Below are positions 1 to 7,033 of a stretch of 9,247 nt of DNA, one piece after another (positions within the stretch are counted from its first letter, which is position 1; the number at the start of each line of letters is the position of its first letter). This stretch comes from Gammaproteobacteria bacterium (GTDB lineage: Bacteria > Pseudomonadota > Gammaproteobacteria > Steroidobacterales > Steroidobacteraceae): positions 1 through 9,247 of the forward strand of contig JASHTN010000004.1 of assembly GCA_030040525.1 (NCBI GenBank), read 5' to 3'. Position numbers and translations under genes: made by a program. The notes under the pieces are model-generated. The model was not told the DNA's origin. It worked only from the letters and a program-made list of their open reading frames with translations, and made no database searches.

Positions 1-129
1 TTCCTCAAGCCCGCCATCGTCAAGGGCGAGCTGGCGATCGACTGGAACGACGAGGTGTTCGCGCAGGCGTGCCTGACGCGCGACGGGCAGATCAGGCACG
101 CCCCGACCGCCCAGGCGCTGGAGGGCTGA
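1..129 (+). CDS. pntAA: NAD(P) transhydrogenase subunit alpha part 1, C-terminal end (partial, 5' cut by window)
   Basis: Only the last 42 codons are present, in frame 1, ending with TGA at 127-129. The readable residues include PAIVKGELAIDWNDEV, then a CLTRDGQIRH stretch. These resemble the extreme C-terminal part of the soluble NAD(H)-binding domain I subunit of proton-translocating transhydrogenase, where the sequence typically ends shortly after a short charged strand of this kind. The subunit binds NAD(H) on the cytoplasmic side and passes hydride to NADP+ on the beta subunit. The stop right after this segment shows that alpha is split into two genes here, unlike the single pntA of E. 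coli. The identity is strongly supported by the following pntAB and pntB, one nucleotide and one gene away. No catalytic motif lies in the visible part, so the call rests on C-terminal similarity and context. Confidence 0.9.
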   Translation, partial: FLKPAIVKGELAIDWNDEVFAQACLTRDGQIRHAPTAQALEG

Positions 130-130
130 C

Positions 131-448
131 ATGACGGGGATGGTGGCGCTCTACATCTTCATGCTGGCGGCCTTCACCGGCTACGAGGTCATCGCGCGCG
201 TGCCGGTGATCCTGCACACCCCGCTGATGTCGGGCTCGAACTTCGTGCACGGCATCGTGCTGGTGGGCGCGATGGTGGCGCTCGGTGCGGCGCATACCCC
301 GCTCGAGAAAATCATCGGCTTCCTCGGCGTGCTGCTCGCGGCCGGCAACGCCGTCGGCGGCTACGTCGTCACCGAGCGCATGCTGGAGATGTTCAAGGCG
401 AGTGGGCAAGGCGCCAAGCGCCGCGCGCCCGGCGCGGAGACGCACTGA
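131..448 (+). CDS. pntAB: NAD(P) transhydrogenase subunit alpha part 2 (membrane subunit)
   Basis: This 105-residue protein is the small membrane subunit of the split-alpha form of proton-translocating NAD(P) transhydrogenase. It has three hydrophobic stretches (about residues 4-17, 38-54 and 60-80), matching the expected helices. The segment RVPVILHTPLMSGSNFVHG is characteristic of the family: the HTPLMS(G/A)xN signature sits between the first and second helix. His40 lies in the second helix, at the position that appears to match the alpha-2 channel histidine proposed for the Thermus-type enzyme. The start ATG at 131 has a good ribosome site, GGAGGG at 120-125, five nucleotides upstream and inside the end of pntAA. 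The gap to pntAA is one nucleotide and the stop overlaps the pntB start by one base (TGATG), so the three subunits are likely translationally coupled. The C-terminal 15 residues are polar and Arg/Gly-rich. Confidence 0.95.
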   Translation: MTGMVALYIFMLAAFTGYEVIARVPVILHTPLMSGSNFVHGIVLVGAMVALGAAHTPLEKIIGFLGVLLAAGNAVGGYVVTERMLEMFKASGQGAKRRAPGAETH

Positions 449-1839
449 TGCCGGCCGCGTGGCTCTCGGCCGAGCTCGCCATCCAGGCGAGCTACTTCGT
501 GACGGCGGGGCTGTTCATCCTGGGGCTCAAGCGCATGAGCTCTCCGGTGACCGCGCGCAGCGGCATCCTCTGGGCGGGCGCCGGCATGCTGGTGGCGACG
601 TTGATCACCTTCCTCTACCCCGGGATGTCCAACTACGAGCTGATCCTGCCGGCGATGCTGGTCGGCGGCGTGCTCGCCTGGTGGAGCGGCAAGCGCGTCG
701 CCATGACCAACATGCCGCAGATGATCGCGCTCTACAACGGCATGGGCGGCGGGGCCGCGGCGGCCATCGCCGCCGTGGAGCTGTATCGCGGCGCGGCTTC
801 GGGCTACGTCACCGACAGCCTCGCGGTCGCCGGCGGCATCATCGGCGCGGTGTCGTTCGCGGGCAGCGCGATCGCCTTCGGCAAGCTCCAGGGGCTCATC
901 ACCCGCAGCATCCGCTTCGGCGGACAACAGCTCCTGAACCTGCTGATCCTGGCGGCGGCGCTGGCGCTCGGCGTGCTGGTGGCGGGCCGCATCGACGCCG
1001 CGCCGGCGGCGGTCACCGGCTTGTTCGTGCTGGCGCTCGTGCTCGGAGTCGCCATGACGCTGCCGATCGGCGGCGCCGACATGCCGGTCGTCATCTCGCT
1101 CTACAACGCGCTCACCGGACTCGCGGTCGGGCTCGAGGGCTTCGTGCTCAACAACGCCGCCATGATCATCGCCGGCACCGTGGTTGGCTCGGCCGGCACG
1201 CTGCTCACGCAGCTGATGGCCAAAGCCATGAACCGCTCGCTCGGCAACGTGCTGTTCTCGGGCTTCGGCGACACCGGCGGCGCCGCCACCGGCGAAGTCA
1301 GCGGGAGCCTCAAGCCCATCGAGGCCGCCGACGTCGGCGTGATGCTGGCGTTCGCCAGCAAGGTGATCGTGGTGCCCGGCTACGGCATGGCGGTCGCGCA
1401 GGCGCAGCACAAGATCTGGGAGCTGTGCCAGCTGCTCATCGACCGCGGCGTCAACGTGCGCTTCGCGATCCACCCGGTGGCCGGCCGCATGCCGGGCCAC
1501 ATGAACGTGCTGCTGGCGGAGGCGGGCGTGCCCTACGACCTGATATCCGACCTCGAGGAGATCAACGCCGAGTTCGACACCGCGGACGTGGCGCTCATCA
1601 TCGGCGCCAACGACGTGGTGAACCCGGTGGCACGCACCGACAAGTCGAGCCCGATCTACGGCATGCCGATCCTGAACGCCGACAAGGCGAAGAACGTCAT
1701 CGTGATCAAGCGCGGCAAGGGGGCGGGGTTCTCCGGGATCGAGAACGCCCTCTTCTACCTCGACAACACCCGCATGCTCTACGGCGATGCGCAGAAAGTC
1801 GGCGCCGAGCTCATCCAGGCGGTGAAGGCGGTGGGCTGA
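448..1839 (+). CDS. pntB: NAD(P) transhydrogenase subunit beta
   Basis: This 463-residue protein is close to the usual family length (E. coli PntB is 462). It forms the rest of the proton channel and the NADP(H)-binding domain III, coupling hydride transfer from NADH to NADP+ to proton entry and so supplying NADPH. The N-terminal half (about 10-260) is a series of hydrophobic helices; it holds GGADMPVVISLYN with Asp211, the counterpart of the functionally important E. coli Asp213. The C-terminal part is domain III: VPGYGMAVAQ (309-318) is the nucleotide-binding glycine motif, RFAIHPVAGRMPGHMNVLL follows, then GANDVVNP (386-393) and KRGKGAGFSG (421-430) that hold the NADP phosphate. The position matching the E. 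coli channel residue His91 appears to be Asn97 (ALYNGM). The ATG at 448 overlaps the pntAB stop and is preceded by GGAG at 436-439. No truncation or frameshift is seen. Confidence 0.97.
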   Translation: MPAAWLSAELAIQASYFVTAGLFILGLKRMSSPVTARSGILWAGAGMLVATLITFLYPGMSNYELILPAMLVGGVLAWWSGKRVAMTNMPQMIALYNGMGGGAAAAIAAVELYRGAASGYVTDSLAVAGGIIGAVSFAGSAIAFGKLQGLITRSIRFGGQQLLNLLILAAALALGVLVAGRIDAAPAAVTGLFVLALVLGVAMTLPIGGADMPVVISLYNALTGLAVGLEGFVLNNAAMIIAGTVVGSAGTLLTQLMAKAMNRSLGNVLFSGFGDTGGAATGEVSGSLKPIEAADVGVMLAFASKVIVVPGYGMAVAQAQHKIWELCQLLIDRGVNVRFAIHPVAGRMPGHMNVLLAEAGVPYDLISDLEEINAEFDTADVALIIGANDVVNPVARTDKSSPIYGMPILNADKAKNVIVIKRGKGAGFSGIENALFYLDNTRMLYGDAQKVGAELIQAVKAVG

Positions 1840-1843
1840 GAAG

Positions 1844-2782
1844 ATGCCACTCACGGCACGCATCGCGACGCTGCTGGCACTGCTCGCCCTCGCCGCGCCG
1901 CCAACGCCGCGCAACACGGCGTTCGGGGCCGCCCCGACGGACGGCTCGCAGAAGGCGCTGACCACCGAGCAGGTGCTGGCCGCGTCCGCGCCATCGGACT
2001 GGCGCCCGCTCGATCCGCACAACACCTTATATATGGAGCTCCCGGGCGGGCGGGTAGTCATCGAGCTCAGCTCCCAGTTCGCGCCTCACACGAGCGCGAA
2101 CGTCGCGGCGCTCGCCGCCGGCAAGTACTACGACGGCTTGCCGATCGAGCGCGCGCAGGACAACTACGTGGTGGAGTGGGGCGACCCGACGGGCAAGAAA
2201 CCGGTCGGCAACGCACAGCGTACGCTCGCTGCCGAGTTCGAGCGCCCGCTGCGCGGGCTCTCGATCACGAAACTCCCCGATCCCGACACCTACGCCCCGG
2301 AGGTCGGCTTCGTCGACGGCTTCCCGGTCGCCGCGGATCCGCAGCTCGGGCGCGCCTGGCTGGTGCACTGCTACGGCATGGTGGGCGCCGGACGCGACAG
2401 CGACGTGGACAGCGGCGGCGGTGCCGAGCTCTACGTCGTGATCGGCCAGGCGCCGCGTCATCTCGACCGCAACGTGACGCTCCTCGGGCGCGTGGTCGCG
2501 GGCATGTCGGTGTTATCGGTCATGCCGCGCGGCAATGGCGCGCTCGGCTTCTACGAGCATCCCGAGGAGCGCACTCCGATCCGCTCGGTGCGGCTCGCGG
2601 CCGATGTCCCGGCGAGCGAACGCTCCGAGCTCGAGGTGCTGCGTACCGACACGGCCACCTTCGCCGCCTACGTCGAGGCGCGGCGCAACCGGCACGATGC
2701 CTGGTTCAAGGTGCCCGCGGGCCGCATCGACGTGTGCAACGTGCCGATCCCGGTGCGACCGATCACGCGGCGGACCCGGTGA
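1844..2782 (+). CDS. exported cyclophilin-type peptidyl-prolyl cis-trans isomerase, divergent
   Basis: This 312-residue protein reads as a diverged cyclophilin. The start of the fold is LYMELPGGRVVIELSSQFAP (62-81) followed by ANVAALAAGKYYDGLPIER, the usual Val/Ile-x-Glu-Leu, Ala-Pro, N-F/V-x-x-L and Y-Y-D-G signatures. Arg103 (IER) matches the catalytic arginine (Arg55 of human cyclophilin A); the usual QGGD after it is EWGD here (111-114). A segment of about 45 residues, longer than in minimal cyclophilins, separates this from HCYGMVGAGRD (175-184) and GGGAELYVVIGQAP (191-204). The N-terminus has a hydrophobic stretch (residues 6-19), so export to the periplasm is likely, although cleavage is not obvious. 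Cys176 and Cys298 are the only cysteines and could pair. The gene starts four nucleotides after pntB with only a weak ribosome site, so co-transcription is likely. Substrates are unknown, and isomerase activity is inferred from the family only. Confidence 0.88.
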   Translation: MPLTARIATLLALLALAAPPTPRNTAFGAAPTDGSQKALTTEQVLAASAPSDWRPLDPHNTLYMELPGGRVVIELSSQFAPHTSANVAALAAGKYYDGLPIERAQDNYVVEWGDPTGKKPVGNAQRTLAAEFERPLRGLSITKLPDPDTYAPEVGFVDGFPVAADPQLGRAWLVHCYGMVGAGRDSDVDSGGGAELYVVIGQAPRHLDRNVTLLGRVVAGMSVLSVMPRGNGALGFYEHPEERTPIRSVRLAADVPASERSELEVLRTDTATFAAYVEARRNRHDAWFKVPAGRIDVCNVPIPVRPITRRTR

Positions 2783-2807
2783 GGCGCGGGCAAGGCCCGC
2801 GCCTCAC
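2779..2807. terminator. GC-rich hairpin between converging operons, candidate bidirectional terminator
   Basis: A perfect 13-bp inverted repeat (GTGAGGCGCGGGC / GCCCGCGCCTCAC) encloses a three-base AAG loop. It covers the stop codon of the isomerase gene and lies about 30 nt from the stop of the oppositely oriented DUF3106 gene. Neither side is followed by a T-run, so it is not a textbook intrinsic terminator; such T-less hairpins are common between converging genes in GC-rich genomes. Function is inferred from structure and position. Confidence 0.6.
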
Positions 2808-2810
2808 TGA

Positions 2811-2845
2811 CTCAGGGTCGCGGGCTCGCAGGGTCTCAGGGTCGC
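2811..2845. repeat. short direct repeat at the 3' end of the DUF3106 gene
   Basis: The 11-mer CTCAGGGTCGC occurs at 2811-2821 and again at 2835-2845, a period of 24 nt, with the core CAGGGTC appearing a third time at 2829-2835. On the minus strand the unit carries CGACCCTGA, so the DUF3106 stop codon and a second in-frame stop eight codons later sit in the same context. It looks like a small slippage duplication of the gene end; no function is evident. Confidence 0.5.
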
Positions 2846-3435
2846 CGGTGCGGACGCGGCCCACCGCCCGGATGCGGTCCACCGCGCGGGCCCACGCCCG
2901 GGCGGCCCACACCCAAGCGCTTCATGCGCTGCGCACGCACGTGCTCGATCATGCGCTGGCGCTGCTCGGGAGTCGCGTTGCGCCACTGCTGGCGCAGCAT
3001 CTCGCGCCGCGCGGGCGGCAACTGCTGGAAGCGGTGGAAGTTCTCGCGCAGCCGCGCCTGCTCCTCGGGGGACAGGGCCTGGAAGCGCTGCCAGCGCTCA
3101 CGCAGTGCGCGGCGCTGCTCCGGCGGCAGGGCACGCCAGCGCGAGTACCGCTCGCGCGCCTGGTCGCGCTCCGCGGGCGACATCGCCATCCAGCGCTCGC
3201 TGCCGCGGGCCAGCGCCTGCTGTCGCGCCGGCGGCAGGCTGTTCCACTGGCCGGCCACCGGCCCGAGCAGCCTCTGCTGCTCGGGCGAGAGACTCGACCA
3301 CGATACCGGCGCGGGCGGAGCCGCAGCCGGCGCCGCGGGCGTGCTTGCCGCCGGCTCCTGCGCAAACACGGGCGCCGCGGCGAGCAGCGCCAGCGCGACT
3401 ATCGCGAGCATCACCGCGCGCCGTTTGTTATCCAT
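2836..3435 (-). CDS. secreted DUF3106 family protein with 18-residue W/F-x4-P repeats
   Basis: This 199-residue protein has a clear signal peptide (residues 1-26: MDNKRR, a hydrophobic core, then an Ala-rich PVFAQ cleavage region) and an Ala/Pro linker up to about residue 44. Residues 46-162 hold seven copies of a motif, Trp or Phe, four residues, then Pro, as in WSSLSPEQQ, WNSLPPARQ, WRALPPEQR and FQQLPPARR. The aromatic residues fall at 46, 64, 82, 100, 118 and 136, an exact 18-residue period, and the last copy follows after 15 (W151). The tail (about 172-199) is Gly/Pro/Arg/His-rich and basic. This pattern is that of DUF3106 proteins, whose function is unknown; they are often coded beside a sigma factor and DUF3619 gene. 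The start ATG overlaps the upstream stop by 8 nt and has CGGAG nine nucleotides upstream. A periplasmic helical binding or scaffold role is a guess. Confidence 0.85.
   Translation of the reverse strand: MDNKRRAVMLAIVALALLAAAPVFAQEPAASTPAAPAAAPPAPVSWSSLSPEQQRLLGPVAGQWNSLPPARQQALARGSERWMAMSPAERDQARERYSRWRALPPEQRRALRERWQRFQALSPEEQARLRENFHRFQQLPPARREMLRQQWRNATPEQRQRMIEHVRAQRMKRLGVGRPGVGPRGGPHPGGGPRPHRRP
2977..3300 (-). repeat. six exact-period 54-bp coding repeats in the DUF3106 gene
   Basis: Codons 46-153 of the DUF3106 protein form six units of 18 codons, each beginning with a Trp or Phe and with Pro five residues later; a seventh, shorter-spaced unit follows. Eighteen residues correspond to five full alpha-helical turns, so equivalent residues would face the same side if the units were helical. 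The nucleotide copies have diverged, so this is an old protein-level repeat rather than a recent tandem DNA expansion. Confidence 0.75.
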
Positions 3436-3706
3436 TGTTCTTGACTCCGGGCGGGTTCGGATTGGGCGGCGGCGGTGGGGCCTGTGCCGGCCGGACCGCT
3501 CCGGGCGGCGCCTGTGCAGCCTTCGACGGGTTCGTCTGCGAGAGATAGTCCGGGTTCACTTCCGACAGCCGATCGACGCTGCCCAGGAACTCGAGAAAGC
3601 CGGCGTTGGGATCCGGCCCGTTGCGCGGCGGATCGGCGGCGCGCACCTCGGTCCCGGCGAGCGCCAGCGCCGCCAGCACCCCCGTCGCGGCCGCGCGTAA
3701 CCACAT
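3428..3706 (-). CDS. small secreted proline-rich protein of unknown function
   Basis: I do not recognise this 92-residue protein. The chosen start at 3706 overlaps the stop of the upstream gene by one base (TGATG) and places a good signal peptide at the very N-terminus: MWLRAAATGVLAALALAG, then TEVRAAD, with likely cleavage after VRA. An upstream ATG at 3748 in the same frame would put 14 extra residues, several of them basic, before the signal and is less likely. The mature part has an acidic/hydrophobic core around NAGFLEFLGSVDRL and NPDYLSQ (about residues 34-59), then a proline-rich tail (PPPPPNPNPPG) to the end. It has no cysteines. It sits between the putative anti-sigma gene and the DUF3106 gene, overlapping both neighbours, so it is probably co-expressed under the sigma factor's control. 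The Pro-rich tail suggests an extended, possibly partner-binding end; this is inference. Confidence 0.7.
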   Translation of the reverse strand: MWLRAAATGVLAALALAGTEVRAADPPRNGPDPNAGFLEFLGSVDRLSEVNPDYLSQTNPSKAAQAPPGAVRPAQAPPPPPNPNPPGVKNNG

Positions 3707-4095
3707 CAGCCGCGCTCGCCATTGGTATCGGACTGCGCGGCGGCCCACTCGTAGAACGGGCCGTCCCAGCCATCGAGCAGGTCAATCGCGTCCTTGTCGG
3801 TGAGGAGATCCATGTCCATCGTCGCATCGGCGCGCCCTTCGATCGCCGGCAGCTGGTTCTCGGGCGCTCGGTGCCAGAGCACCACGCTGACGAGCAGCGC
3901 CGCGGCGACCGCGCCGGCGGCCGGCATCAGCGTGAGACGCCAAAGCGCGTGGCGCTTGCGCGCCGCCTCGAGCGCCGCCTGGCGTGCCTGATTCAGGCGC
4001 GAGCGGGTCCGGGCGTCGACGCGCAGCACCGCCTCGGTCAGCACCGCCCTGGCATTGCGCTCGAACTGCGTCAGCGACTCGTCCATCAGGCTCAT
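3706..4095 (-). CDS. single-pass membrane protein, DUF3619-like, putative anti-sigma factor
   Basis: This 129-residue protein has a cytoplasmic-looking, charged helical N-terminal part (1-52) with LRVDARTRSRLNQARQAAL (24-42), the kind of (D/S)xxT(R)xRLxxAR(Q)xAL segment seen in DUF3619 proteins. One membrane helix follows at about 53-74 (RLTLMPAAGAVAAALLVSVV), then an acidic outer part with MDLLTDKDAIDLLDGW and PFYEWA (94-118). It lies directly downstream of the sigma factor with a 4-nt ATGA overlap, the usual arrangement for a sigma/anti-sigma pair, and has GGAG ten nucleotides upstream of its ATG. I see no zinc-binding HxxxCxxC anti-sigma motif; the protein has no cysteine at all. The anti-sigma role is therefore inferred from gene order and topology. 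It might instead be an accessory or membrane tether for the sigma factor. An internal ATG at codon 4 is a possible alternative start but lies far from the ribosome site. Confidence 0.75.
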   Translation of the reverse strand: MSLMDESLTQFERNARAVLTEAVLRVDARTRSRLNQARQAALEAARKRHALWRLTLMPAAGAVAAALLVSVVLWHRAPENQLPAIEGRADATMDMDLLTDKDAIDLLDGWDGPFYEWAAAQSDTNGERG

Positions 4096-4742
4096 ACGTA
4101 GAGGTCTCCAAGCTGCGCGCGCAGTGCCTGCACTGCGCGAAAGTAATGAGTCTTCACGCTGCCTTCCGAGCAGCCCATGGCGACGGCAGTCTGGGCGACG
4201 TCGAGTCCCTCGAGCGTACGCAGCAGAAACGCCTGCTGCTGCCGCCGCGGCAGTCCCGCGAGCGCCTTCTCGAGCGCGCCCATGGCCTCGTCGAGCTCGA
4301 GCCGCCTCACCGGCTGCGGCTCCGTGCTCGCCGCCTGCGCCACCGGGTCCGCCTCGTCATCCTCCTCATCCGCGCGGAACGGCAACCACGCCATCACGCG
4401 CCCGCGCACCGTGCGCCGCCGCTGCATGTCGCGGATGCGGTTCTCGAGGATGCGGTAGAACAGCGGCTTCCACTCCTCCTGCGGGCGCTTCGCGTACGCC
4501 CGCGCGAGCTGCAGCATCGCGTCCTGCACCGCATCCAGCGCGTCGTCCTCGTGCCGCAACGCCGCCTGCGCGATCTTGAATGCCTTGACCTCCACGCCGG
4601 CCAGAAACTGGTTCAGCGCGCGGGTCCGGGTCTGCTCAGCGGGGTCTGTAAGGTCCACGTCGCCGTGAAGTGCGGCCGGCATGCTATAAGGCGACGCGAG
4701 CGTAGCAAACCCCGGCATGAGCTGTATAACGCGCGCGCTCAC
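4092..4742 (-). CDS. ECF-like RNA polymerase sigma factor
   Basis: The 216-residue reading contains sigma region 2 at about 43-110: LNQFLAGVEVKAFKIAQAAL, then ALDAVQDAMLQLARAYAKR and WKPLFYRILENRIRDMQRR. It also has a helix-turn-helix region 4 at about 152-211: ALAGLPRRQQQAFLLRTLEGLD, with the DNA-contacting part AVAMGCSEGSVKTHYFRAVQAL. These are joined by a very acidic linker (RADEEDDEADP, 123-133). It lacks regions 1 and 3, so it belongs with the short sigma factors that direct polymerase to a small regulon. The start is uncertain. GTG at 4742 gives the longest form, but no start has a clean ribosome site. ATG at 4718 (codon 9) or 4682 (codon 21) leaves both sigma regions intact and would free the upstream promoter-like motif. 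It heads a four-gene overlapping cassette and likely controls its own operon; the inducing signal is not visible. Confidence 0.88.
   Translation of the reverse strand: MSARVIQLMPGFATLASPYSMPAALHGDVDLTDPAEQTRTRALNQFLAGVEVKAFKIAQAALRHEDDALDAVQDAMLQLARAYAKRPQEEWKPLFYRILENRIRDMQRRRTVRGRVMAWLPFRADEEDDEADPVAQAASTEPQPVRRLELDEAMGALEKALAGLPRRQQQAFLLRTLEGLDVAQTAVAMGCSEGSVKTHYFRAVQALRAQLGDLYV
4682..4690 (+). promoter_or_regulatory. candidate extended -10 element reading toward priA
   Basis: TGCTATAAG matches an extended -10 box (TGnTATAAT) at all but the last base, about 100 nt before priA and inside the 5' end of the longest sigma-factor reading. No good -35 is seen 16-18 nt upstream. A second TATAAG lies at 4767-4772, nearer to priA, also without a well-placed -35; the TTGACG at 4750-4755 is only 11 nt from it. 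Confidence 0.2.
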
Positions 4743-4751
4743 CCCCCGGTT
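4728..4751 (-). promoter_or_regulatory. candidate ECF-type promoter for the sigma-factor operon
   Basis: Reading the minus strand, AACC (4751-4748) is followed after exactly 16 nt by CGTT (4731-4728), resembling the AAC(C) -35 and CGT -10 cores common at ECF-controlled, autoregulated promoters. A transcript from it would begin near 4720, compatible with a sigma start at 4682 or a nearly leaderless start at 4718, but not with the GTG at 4742. The motifs are short, so chance is possible. Confidence 0.3.
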
Positions 4752-4791
4752 GACGGCTGCAGGGAGTATAAGTCACTGATTTAGCTTATCC

Positions 4792-7014
<2,223 letters not shown>

Positions 7015-7033
7015 CGGTTTAACATTCAACGGT

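Noticed and set aside
2022..2036. AT-rich TTATATATGG patch inside the isomerase gene, which could be read as a -10 box with an internal ATG.
   Set aside because: It encodes the conserved LYMEL strand at the start of the cyclophilin fold; there is no matching -35, and no product starting there would keep the export signal.
285..2061. Long open frames overlapping pntAB/pntB on both strands (plus frame 285-1961, minus frame 361-2061).
   Set aside because: They are Arg/Ala/His-rich shadows with no recognisable domain, and the transhydrogenase frames they overlap are unmistakable. High GC removes stop codons in all frames.
2176..3444. Plus-strand open frame spanning the isomerase gene, the terminator hairpin and the DUF3106 gene.
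   Set aside because: It crosses a convergent junction and is antisense to a signal-peptide repeat protein; its sequence is low-complexity Arg/Ala.
4729..4738. Alternating CG run (CGCGCGCGC) near the sigma start, possible Z-DNA.
   Set aside because: Too short, and expected by chance at this base composition; it is also simply the spacer of the candidate promoter.
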